Of a stretch of DNA of 5,122 nucleotides, positions 1-5,122 are shown in pieces (position 1 is the first letter of the stretch; every line of letters begins with the position of its first letter). The stretch is taken from contig RFHZ01000745.1 of assembly GCA_003696125.1 (NCBI GenBank), forward strand, positions 1 to 5,122, read 5' to 3'. The position numbers were made by a program, and so were the translations under genes. This DNA is from Nitrospinota bacterium. Lineage in GTDB: Bacteria; Tectomicrobia; Entotheonellia; J063. The notes beneath the pieces are model-generated. The model made no database searches, was not told where the DNA came from, and saw only the letters and a list, made by a program, of their open reading frames with translations.

Positions 1-1
1 C

Positions 2-697
2 CTCCGGAGCGGGGAGATCGTTGATCAGATCCTGCAATCGCGCAAATGCCTGGCCGAGGGGGAGCGGCTGACCAACCTGGTCTTCATGGGGATGGGAGAA
101 CCGCTGGACAACTATACCCAGACGGTCAAGGCCCTCCGTATCATCACCGCTCCAGAAGGACTCGCCATCTCTCCCCGCCGCATCACCATCTCGACGGCAG
201 GACTTGTCCCGGCGATCGAGGCCTTGGGACGCGAGGGGTTAGCGGTCAATCTCGCCATCTCCCTCAACGCCTCGGATGAGGAGACCCGGACCCGCCTGAT
301 GCCGCTCAATCGCAAGTACAGCATGACCCAGTTGCTCCGTGCCTGCCGGAATTACCCCCTCCCCCAGCGCCGGCGGATCACCTTTGAGTACGTCCTGCTC
401 GCCGGGATCAACGACAGCCTGGAAGACGCCCGGCGAGTCGCCCGGCTCTTACGGGGGCTCCGCTGCAAGATCAACCTGATCCCCTTTAACGAAGTAGAGG
501 GACTCCCCTTCCGGCGACCGAATCCTGAAGTCGTGCTGGCCTTTCAGCGCTACCTGCAAGACCAGCACTATTCCGTCTTCATCCGGGAGAGCCGGGGCCG
601 GGAGATCTCTGCCGCCTGTGGCCAGCTGGCTGCACCTCGCTCCGGGCAGGGGAAGAGAGATGAGGGAACCATGATGCTGGAAAAAAGGGAGGAATAG
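2..697 (+). CDS. rlmN: 23S rRNA (adenine(2503)-C(2))-methyltransferase RlmN, 3' part (5' end outside window)
   Basis: This is the C-terminal 231 residues of a radical-SAM enzyme that methylates C2 of A2503 in 23S rRNA; family members also modify A37 of some tRNAs. The reading frame is open from base 2, so the gene starts upstream of the window. By comparison with E. coli RlmN (384 residues, from memory), about 150 N-terminal residues are missing, including the CxxxCxxC cluster-binding motif. Visible hallmarks are the glycine-rich SAM-binding motif NLVFMGMGEPLDNY, the strand-helix blocks RRITISTAGLVPAIE and AVNLAISLNASDEETR, then CKINLIPFNEVEG, and near the end GREISAACGQLA. The Cys of that last motif (codon 617-619) matches the methyl-carrying catalytic Cys355 of E. 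coli. A short charged tail follows. The TAG stop directly abuts the coaD ATG, which suggests translational coupling. Truncation is only by the window edge; nothing indicates a broken gene. Confidence 0.97.
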   Translation, partial: LRSGEIVDQILQSRKCLAEGERLTNLVFMGMGEPLDNYTQTVKALRIITAPEGLAISPRRITISTAGLVPAIEALGREGLAVNLAISLNASDEETRTRLMPLNRKYSMTQLLRACRNYPLPQRRRITFEYVLLAGINDSLEDARRVARLLRGLRCKINLIPFNEVEGLPFRRPNPEVVLAFQRYLQDQHYSVFIRESRGREISAACGQLAAPRSGQGKRDEGTMMLEKREE

Positions 698-1189
698 ATG
701 GAACGCATCGCAGTCTATCCAGGAACATTTGATCCGGTCACCAATGGACATATCGACCTGATGCGACGGGCACTTCGTCTCTTTGATAGGCTGATTGTGG
801 CCCTGTTTGATAATTTTGCCAAGGAGCCGATGTTCCCGATTGAACAACGGAAAGAATTTATCCGCATTGCTACCGCCGATATGCCCGGCATAGAGGTCGA
901 TTCCTTCAACACGCTGTTAGTCGATTACGTCCGCCAGAAGGGGGCCCATATCATCATCCGGGGACTGCGGGCCACCTATGACTTCGACTATGAATACCAG
1001 ATGACCCTGATGAACCGCCGCCTCGACTCCTCGATCGAGACGGTTATCCTCATGCCGACCGAGGAGTACTTCTACGTCAGCTCTACCCTGATCAAAGAGG
1101 TAGCCGCACTGGGAGGCGAGGTGAAGGGCCTGGTCCCAGAGGTGGTGGAACGTGCCCTGATGGAGAAGCTGGGTCGCAGACGGACCTGA
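698..1189 (+). CDS. coaD: Phosphopantetheine adenylyltransferase (CoaD)
   Basis: CoaD transfers AMP from ATP to 4'-phosphopantetheine, giving dephospho-CoA and pyrophosphate, the penultimate step of coenzyme A synthesis in the cytosol. The 163 residues fit the bacterial family length (about 160). All key motifs are present: GTFDPVTNGH at 9-18 with the nucleotidyltransferase signature T15-x-G-H18, K42 in the substrate loop, the RGLR motif at 88-91, Y98-E99 in the block DFDYEYQM, and the VSST phosphate-binding turn at 127-130 followed by LIKEVAALGG. The ATG follows the rlmN stop without a gap, and GGGAGG at 687-692 sits five bases upstream inside the rlmN end. coaD is not beside rsmD here, its frequent neighbour in many bacteria. 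Nothing looks damaged, and the assignment is firm. Confidence 0.98.
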   Translation: MERIAVYPGTFDPVTNGHIDLMRRALRLFDRLIVALFDNFAKEPMFPIEQRKEFIRIATADMPGIEVDSFNTLLVDYVRQKGAHIIIRGLRATYDFDYEYQMTLMNRRLDSSIETVILMPTEEYFYVSSTLIKEVAALGGEVKGLVPEVVERALMEKLGRRRT

Positions 1190-1200
1190 TCAACCACAGA

Positions 1201-1207
1201 AAGGAGG
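1201..1207 (+). promoter_or_regulatory. Ribosome binding site with long spacing, glycoside hydrolase gene
   Basis: AAGGAGG is a near-perfect Shine-Dalgarno sequence but lies 13 bases from the ATG at 1221, longer than the usual 5-9. No alternative in-frame ATG, GTG or TTG lies between it and 1221, so this start is kept. A slightly reduced translation rate is possible (inference). Confidence 0.6.
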
Positions 1208-1220
1208 GCAGGCAGAAGCG

Positions 1221-2183
1221 ATGAAGCAAGGTCATGACCGGCTCTTGCAGCATATCCTGGCCCGGGGACTGGCCCGGCCTGATGCCGCGCTGCACTGGAA
1301 GAGGGCTACCCTGCTCAACGCCATGTACCAGTGTGGCTTCCAGGAGTGGTTGCGTGCAGAGGTGGAGAAATTCAGGACTCAACCGATCATCCAACCGGCA
1401 GCCATGAGCGACAGCGCTGCCCTGATCCGTCCCCTGTTTCATGCCGGGTACACGGCCGAAGCGCAACGGGCGGTAGAGACCTATAAATCGCTGCGGGTGG
1501 TGGTGGAAGGGATGTCCCAGCACTCCCACTCCCCTCCCTTACGGGGATGGGTATGGGTCGATACGGTCTATATGGTACCCCCGGGCCTGGCCCTGGCCGG
1601 GGAAGAGGAGATGGCCTTTGCCGAGATCAAGGCGGCTTACACGCTGCTCAGGAACGAGCATCATCTGCTGCGGCACATCAAGAACACCACTCCTCTGGCT
1701 CCCGAGGAGGTCTACTTTCCCCAACAGGTCTGGATCGATGGTAGCGCCTGGGGACGCGGTAACGGCTGGTTTGTGGCCGGGACCGTGGATACGCTTGCCC
1801 TGGCCAGCAGACGAGATCCGGCCGTAGAGAAGATCTTCCGGCAGGTATGCGCCAGCCTCCTCTCCTATCAAGATGCCGGGGGGATGTGGCGGGCCACCAT
1901 CGATGACCCGGATACGGTGTACGAAAGTAGTGGTACCCTGATGATCGCCTATGCCCTGCGTAAGGGGGTGGACCTGGGTATCCTGGGTCCGGCATATCAA
2001 GAGGCGGCAGAGAAGGCGCTGGCCGCCGTGTTGTGTCATCACTTCGACTGGACAACATACACGGTGAAGGACCAGCAGGGGGGCCCCATGATGATCAACG
2101 TCCCTACCCGGGCGACTTTAGAAGATGGGTGTACCTATGGACAGGCGTTTCTGGCTATGCTCCTGAACCTGGTTTGGGGATAA
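1221..2183 (+). CDS. GH88/GH105-like glycoside hydrolase (unsaturated glycuronyl hydrolase family), cytosolic
   Basis: This protein resembles the (alpha/alpha)6-barrel family of unsaturated rhamnogalacturonyl and glucuronyl hydrolases. These release the 4,5-unsaturated uronic acid that polysaccharide lyases leave on oligosaccharides. Family-like blocks in order are: an N-terminal helix WKRATLLNAMY (26-36), RGWVWVDTVYMVPPGLALAG (108-127), WIDGSAWGRGNGWFVAGTVD (171-190), and GGMWRATIDDPDTVYESSG (220-238). D114 and D173 sit where the family's two functional aspartates are expected, but that is by analogy, not alignment. The usual HxxD-type lead-in to the second Asp is replaced by PQQVWID. At 320 residues it is somewhat short for the family (about 350-380). 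It has no signal peptide or membrane segment, so it probably acts inside the cell on imported oligosaccharides. No lyase, sugar transporter or regulator is visible nearby. The substrate cannot be named, and a different sugar or a non-carbohydrate role is possible. Confidence 0.85.
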   Translation: MKQGHDRLLQHILARGLARPDAALHWKRATLLNAMYQCGFQEWLRAEVEKFRTQPIIQPAAMSDSAALIRPLFHAGYTAEAQRAVETYKSLRVVVEGMSQHSHSPPLRGWVWVDTVYMVPPGLALAGEEEMAFAEIKAAYTLLRNEHHLLRHIKNTTPLAPEEVYFPQQVWIDGSAWGRGNGWFVAGTVDTLALASRRDPAVEKIFRQVCASLLSYQDAGGMWRATIDDPDTVYESSGTLMIAYALRKGVDLGILGPAYQEAAEKALAAVLCHHFDWTTYTVKDQQGGPMMINVPTRATLEDGCTYGQAFLAMLLNLVWG

Positions 2184-2206
2184 CAGGAAGCAGGGTAATC
2201 CATAGC

Positions 2207-2214
2207 AGGAGGAG
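2207..2214 (+). promoter_or_regulatory. Strong ribosome binding site of the nitrilase gene
   Basis: AGGAGGAG lies six bases before the ATG at 2221, close to ideal. It is a clearly better site than that of the preceding glycoside hydrolase, so the nitrilase may be the more strongly translated of the pair (inference). Confidence 0.8.
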
Positions 2215-2220
2215 ATCAGG

Positions 2221-3366
2221 ATGAAGAAACGTGTAGTGAAAGTCGCTGCAGTACAGGCAACACCGGTCTTTATGGACAAACGCGGGTCGATCGAGAAGTA
2301 CTGTCACTATATCGAGCAGGCCGGCCGGGAAGGGGCAGAGCTGGTCGTTACCCCAGAGACCGGTATCCCCACCTATCCTTACTGGCGGGGGAACTTTGGC
2401 TACACAGACCCGGAATCGGCTCGCGCATGGCGAGACACGGTGATCGAGTTCTATCGTAACGCCATCCGCATCCCGAGTGCAGACACCGACCAGCTCTGCA
2501 AGGCGGCCAAGAGTGCCAAGGCGTACTGCGTGATCGGCTGCAACGAACAGGATGACCGGCCGGGAAGCCAGACCCTCTATAACACCCTCCTCTTCATCAG
2601 CAATACCGGTGAGATCTTGGGACGACACCGGAAGCTGATGCCCACGCATCAGGAACGCTTCTTCTGGGGGAGGGGAGATGCCCGTGATCTGGTGGTCTTC
2701 GACACGGAGATCGGCCGGATCGGAGGCCTGATCTGCTTTGAAAACCACATGACCCTGCTCAAGGCTGCCCTGGCGGTCAAGGGAGAGGAGATCCATGCCT
2801 GTGCCTGGCCCGGGTACTGGAGTTATGGAGGAGAGAGACGCAACATCCGTGACATGTCCGGCAAGGTGGGCCCCCTGCATGCCTGTGATCAGGACTGTGC
2901 GGTACGGGAGTACGCCTTTGAGACGCAGACCTTTGTGGTCAGCTCCTCCCTCTACCTGCCACCGGAACAGATTCCGGATGACTTCCCCTTCAAGGCACAG
3001 GCGAACAGCCGCTGGGCCATAGGCGGGAGCTGTATCGTCAATCCCTTTGGCGCCTATCTCGTCGAGCCGGTCTTCAACCAGGAGACCATCATCTATGCCG
3101 AACTGGACATGGATGACCGCATCGTGGCCAAAAATGTGTTCGATTGCATGGGACACTACAGCCGGTGGGATGTCGTCTCCTTAAACCTGAAAGAGACCGG
3201 GTACTCACCGCTGGGGCCGACCACCAACGAGCTTCCTGTTGCACGCAAGCGACAGATCAGCCTCCCCCAACTGGAGCAGATTGCGGAGAAGATGAACCTG
3301 AGCCTGGAAAAGCTACAGGCGATCATCCGCGAGCTGGAACAGGCCGGGACCACGGTGGAGTATTAG
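2221..3366 (+). CDS. Nitrilase (carbon-nitrogen hydrolase superfamily, nitrilase branch)
   Basis: Nitrilases hydrolyse an organic nitrile to its carboxylic acid and ammonia through a cysteine thioimidate intermediate. The Glu-Lys-Cys triad is complete: E46 in TPETGIPTYPYW, K138 in HRKLMPTHQERFFWG, and C172 in GGLICFENHM; the second conserved Glu (E145) is also present. The block GEEIHACAWPG (188-198) and the sequence around K138 and C172 are typical of true nitrilases rather than amidases, NAD synthetase domains or beta-ureidopropionases. Its 381 residues match spiral-forming microbial nitrilases. The C-terminus (about 345-376) is predicted by eye to be two charged amphipathic helices, where this family often carries its filament-related tail. 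There is no signal peptide, so it is cytosolic. The gene lies 37 bases after the glycoside hydrolase with its own strong ribosome binding site. The substrate (aliphatic, aromatic, aryl-aceto-nitrile, or cyanide as in cyanide dihydratase) cannot be told from sequence. Confidence 0.95.
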   Translation: MKKRVVKVAAVQATPVFMDKRGSIEKYCHYIEQAGREGAELVVTPETGIPTYPYWRGNFGYTDPESARAWRDTVIEFYRNAIRIPSADTDQLCKAAKSAKAYCVIGCNEQDDRPGSQTLYNTLLFISNTGEILGRHRKLMPTHQERFFWGRGDARDLVVFDTEIGRIGGLICFENHMTLLKAALAVKGEEIHACAWPGYWSYGGERRNIRDMSGKVGPLHACDQDCAVREYAFETQTFVVSSSLYLPPEQIPDDFPFKAQANSRWAIGGSCIVNPFGAYLVEPVFNQETIIYAELDMDDRIVAKNVFDCMGHYSRWDVVSLNLKETGYSPLGPTTNELPVARKRQISLPQLEQIAEKMNLSLEKLQAIIRELEQAGTTVEY

Positions 3367-3388
3367 GAGGCCATGATGTGATTTGGGA

Positions 3389-3409
3389 CTCCGGTCAGGG
3401 CACCCGGAG
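3389..3409. repeat. Inverted repeat 1 of the convergent junction
   Basis: CTCCGG (3389-3394) is answered by CCGGAG (3404-3409), a perfect 6-bp GC-rich stem with a 9-base loop. T3395 and A3402 could add a pair with one bulged C. It lies 22 bases after the nitrilase stop. No T-run follows on either strand, so it is not a canonical intrinsic terminator. Confidence 0.5.
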
Positions 3410-3413
3410 AGGT

Positions 3414-3442
3414 CGTTTCCCTGCCCGCAGGCTGAGGAAACG
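3414..3442. terminator. Inverted repeat 2 of the convergent junction, possible non-canonical bidirectional terminator
   Basis: CGTTTCC (3414-3420) pairs with GGAAACG (3436-3442), a perfect 7-bp stem extendable by a T-G wobble (3413/3443). Inside it, GCC (3423-3425) can pair with GGC (3430-3432) to form an apical hairpin. This is the strongest hairpin between the converging nitrilase and Nudix genes, where a terminator serving both directions would be expected. Both flanks lack a T-run, so termination here would need to be T-tract-independent or factor-assisted (inference). Confidence 0.4.
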
Positions 3443-3446
3443 GGGT

Positions 3447-3469
3447 CGCTAGCGAGGGACTTCCTAGCG
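3447..3469. repeat. Inverted repeat 3 of the convergent junction, overlapping the Nudix stop codon
   Basis: CGCTAG (3447-3452) is the exact reverse complement of CTAGCG (3464-3469), with an 11-base loop. The right arm contains the stop codon of the - strand Nudix gene (3464-3466). In Nudix mRNA the stem would start at the last sense codon and stop codon. There is no T-run, so its function is unknown. Confidence 0.45.
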
Positions 3470-4033
3470 GTGGGTGGAGAGGAGATCGAGGAACTGCCGC
3501 AGGATACGGGCGGTCACTCCCCAGATGCGGTACCCCTGGTAAAGGAAGACGTAATCCCGCACCGGCCGATCACCGGAAAACCGATCTTCCTCCCGGCAGG
3601 TCGCCGGATCGGCCAGTACGGCTAAAGGGACCTCGATCAGCGCGGCCACCTCCTGCCTGTTGAGACGGAAAGGGTACGGGTAGGGGATGGTGCCCACAAA
3701 AGGGGTGACGACATGCAAGCTGCTAAAGGTGGCCACATCATCAAGATCCCCCAGAAGGTGCACATCCTCTGCCTTGAGTCCTACCTCCTCTTCGCTCTCC
3801 CGCAAAGCGGTGTGGAGCAGGGAAGGGTCTCCCGGTTGATACCGTCCCCCGGGAAAGGCGATCTGTCCCTTATGGTGCCGTAACTGCTCTGTACGCTGGG
3901 TAAAGAGGAGGTAGTACTCGCCATTCTTTTTATAGAGGGGTAACAAGACCGCGGCCGGGGTCAGGCGTTGATCCCGGATACGGTGGGGAGTACGCCGAGC
4001 CAGTATCTCTCTTAGCCGGGCTTCCAGATCCAT
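3464..4033 (-). CDS. Nudix hydrolase, CoA pyrophosphatase type (NudL/YeaB-like)
   Basis: This family splits coenzyme A, or its oxidised or acylated forms, into 3',5'-ADP and 4'-phosphopantetheine (acyl-phosphopantetheine). The 189 residues carry the CoA-specific signature before the Nudix box: LL-x-T-x-R-T at 42-48, R52, G56, then F60-P-G-G63. The Nudix helix continues with D69, TALRESEEEVGL at 75-86, and metal-binding E79, E82 and E83. The spacing between G63 and R78-E79 is one residue longer than the textbook Nudix box, a feature I recall from CoA-cleaving members. The rest is a compact single domain without signal or membrane segments. The ATG at 4033 has AGGAG at 4052-4048, about 14 bases away, and no alternative start lies between them. 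It sits 110 bases downstream of argB on the same strand and may share its transcript. The CoA preference is inferred from motifs only; another nucleotide-pyrophosphate substrate remains possible. Confidence 0.93.
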   Translation of the reverse strand: MDLEARLREILARRTPHRIRDQRLTPAAVLLPLYKKNGEYYLLFTQRTEQLRHHKGQIAFPGGRYQPGDPSLLHTALRESEEEVGLKAEDVHLLGDLDDVATFSSLHVVTPFVGTIPYPYPFRLNRQEVAALIEVPLAVLADPATCREEDRFSGDRPVRDYVFLYQGYRIWGVTARILRQFLDLLSTHR

Positions 4034-4143
4034 TCTCTCGTTTTGCTCTCCTGGTAGATGATATCGGGTAGGGCTGTCTCTCTCCGCCCTTGCTCTCCTC
4101 CTGGAGCAGAGGCGCAGCCAGGCGTCTGCATCGTCACAAACCC
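4034..4143 (-). other. argB-Nudix intergenic leader with a hairpin over an unpaired-with-gene Shine-Dalgarno-like site
   Basis: This 110-base gap holds no credible coding sequence. On the - strand it contains AGGAGGAG (4102-4095) with no ATG, GTG or TTG within useful distance. Most of that site lies in the loop of a small hairpin, TGCTC (4091-4095) with GAGCA (4104-4108). No T-run follows the hairpin in the - direction, so it is a poor terminator, and read-through from argB to the Nudix gene is plausible. I saw no clear -35/-10 pair. Confidence 0.35.
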
Positions 4144-5055
4144 TCAGCGGGAGGCGGAACTGGCAAGGATCTGTGTTCCGATTCCCTGATCGGTAAAGAT
4201 CTCCAGCAGCAGGGCATGCTCGACCCGTCCATCGATGATGTGTGCCTTGGGCACTTTCCCGGCCAGGGCGGTCAGACAGGCCTCGACTTTGGGAAGCATC
4301 CCCTCCGAGATGATCCCCTGGTCGATCAGCGCCTGGATCTGGTCGGCCTGAAGGGTTGAGATGAGCTGCTGCTTCTCGTCCAGGATGCCGGGGACATCGG
4401 TGAGGAGGATCAGCTTTTCCGCCTGCAGGGCAGCAGCGATCTCTCCCGCTACCAGATCGGCATTGATGTTGTAAGTCTCCCCATCTTTGCCCACCCCAAC
4501 CGGTGCAATCACGGGGATAAAGCCGCTGCTGTCGAGCACTTCGATGACCTGGGGAGTGATCGCCTCCACCTTCCCCACCAGCCCGATATCGATGATCTCT
4601 GGCTGCCCAATGCTCGGATTATCTCTGAACACCTTCATCTTGGAGGCCTGGATCAGGTTGCCATCTTTTCCACTCAACCCGATCGCCTTCCCCCCGTGCC
4701 GATTGATCAGGGCGACGATCTCCTTGTTGATCTTTCCCCCCAGCACCATCTCTACGATGTCCATGGTCTCGCTGTCCGTCACCCGCATCCCCTGGACAAA
4801 GTGGGGTTCTTTCCCGATACGCTTCATCAAATCACCGATCTGCGGGCCACCACCATGCACGATGACCGGATGCATGCCCACATAGTTCATCAAGACGATA
4901 TCCAGGGCAAAGGCGTGTTTCAGGGGTTCGCTGACCATGGCCTTGCCCCCGTACTTGACCACGATCCTCTTGCCGTAGAACTGCCGCATATAGGGCAAGG
5001 CTTCGATCAAAACCTTCGCCTTTTCCATCAGCGTATCCAGCACATCGTTCCCCAT
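4144..5055 (-). CDS. argB: Acetylglutamate kinase (ArgB), arginine-inhibitable type
   Basis: ArgB phosphorylates N-acetyl-L-glutamate with ATP, the second step of arginine (ornithine) synthesis through acetylated intermediates, in the cytosol. Motifs in order: KYGG at 34-37 (ATP phosphate lysine), HGGGPQIGD at 67-75 (acetylglutamate loop), GMRVTD at 89-94 with substrate-binding R91, GLSGKDG at 126-132, NINADLVA at 196-203 with N196, N198 and D200, and GMLPKV at 252-257. Two features mark the arginine-sensitive hexameric type. One is the N-terminal helix [15 protein letters not shown] (12-26), known to interlace dimers. The other is the C-terminal arginine-site signature [20 protein letters not shown] (275-294) with H280, E285 and G293. 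The ATG at 5055 is preceded by AAGGAGGAG (5073-5065), nine bases away, and an in-frame TGA at 5085-5083 excludes a longer protein. Its 303 residues are normal. No other arg gene is in view, although argJ, argC or argD may lie beyond 5122. Confidence 0.98.
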   Translation of the reverse strand: MGNDVLDTLMEKAKVLIEALPYMRQFYGKRIVVKYGGKAMVSEPLKHAFALDIVLMNYVGMHPVIVHGGGPQIGDLMKRIGKEPHFVQGMRVTDSETMDIVEMVLGGKINKEIVALINRHGGKAIGLSGKDGNLIQASKMKVFRDNPSIGQPEIIDIGLVGKVEAITPQVIEVLDSSGFIPVIAPVGVGKDGETYNINADLVAGEIAAALQAEKLILLTDVPGILDEKQQLISTLQADQIQALIDQGIISEGMLPKVEACLTALAGKVPKAHIIDGRVEHALLLEIFTDQGIGTQILASSASR

Positions 5056-5064
5056 TGCTTCCCT

Positions 5065-5073
5065 CTCCTCCTT
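5065..5073 (-). promoter_or_regulatory. Ribosome binding site of argB
   Basis: Read on the - strand, AAGGAGGAG lies nine bases before the argB ATG (5055) and together with the in-frame TGA at 5085-5083 fixes that start. The remaining bases to the window edge (5074-5122) show no convincing promoter. They could hold the last codons of an upstream gene, but too little is visible to say which. Confidence 0.75.
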
Positions 5074-5122
5074 TTTCCAGAGTCAGGAACAGTAACCGTC
5101 GAGTCCACCGCCCCCCATATCC

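Noticed and set aside
1190-1220. Promoter for the glycoside hydrolase-nitrilase pair in the coaD-hydrolase gap
   Set aside because: The gap is only 31 bases and is largely taken by the ribosome binding site. No -35/-10 pair could be recognised.
1539-2042. Open frames on both strands inside the glycoside hydrolase gene
   Set aside because: They are Pro-, Arg- and Gly-rich translations without motifs and without suitable ribosome binding sites, as expected for shadow frames of a GC-rich gene.
2155-3156. Long open frame (333 codons) on the - strand opposite the nitrilase gene
   Set aside because: It overlaps the nitrilase, whose catalytic triad and family motifs are intact. The translated antisense product shows no recognisable domain. 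Long antisense frames are common opposite GC-rich genes.
3383-3625. Small + strand open frame crossing the convergent junction into the Nudix gene
   Set aside because: Most of it is antisense to the well-supported Nudix gene, it has no good ribosome binding site, and its product matches nothing I recognise.
4114-4129. GCAG/CTGC inverted repeat just after the argB stop as an argB terminator
   Set aside because: The stem is only 4 bp and no T-run follows on the - strand, so it is well within chance expectation.
5083-5121. Possible last codons of a gene upstream of argB on the - strand, ending at TGA 5085-5083
   Set aside because: Only 12 codons are visible (D-M-G-G-G-G-L-D-G-Y-C-S) and they match no family end I know. 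The frame is also argB's own, so the TGA is useful only for limiting the argB start.

Overview
This is a gene-dense bacterial chromosome segment. It carries four genes on the + strand followed by two on the - strand, so the two groups converge near position 3400. The DNA is moderately GC-rich, with strong AGGAGG-type ribosome binding sites and short gaps. The protein sequences look like a Gram-negative, deep-branching lineage such as a Desulfobacterota, NC10 or Nitrospirota relative. That placement is an impression from protein style, and no marker here fixes the phylum.

Positions 2-3366 (+ strand) read rlmN (3' part only), coaD, a cytosolic GH88/GH105-like glycoside hydrolase and a true nitrilase. 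rlmN and coaD are housekeeping genes that abut exactly. The glycoside hydrolase and the nitrilase follow after gaps of 31 and 37 bases, each with its own ribosome binding site, and look like an accessory catabolic pair attached to the housekeeping unit. No promoter or terminator is visible between any of the four, so they may be co-transcribed.

Positions 3367-3463 separate the convergent groups. This stretch is almost filled by three consecutive inverted repeats without T-runs.

Positions 3464-5055 (- strand) read argB (arginine-inhibitable type acetylglutamate kinase), a 110-base leader-like gap, and a Nudix hydrolase of the CoA pyrophosphatase type. The window therefore holds one CoA-making enzyme (coaD) and one probable CoA-degrading enzyme on opposite strands, plus one arginine biosynthesis step without its usual partners in view.

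No RNA gene, CRISPR array, insertion sequence or phage gene was seen. The least ordinary parts are the glycoside hydrolase-nitrilase pair and the structured convergent junction. I found no convincing evidence of a wholly new system.
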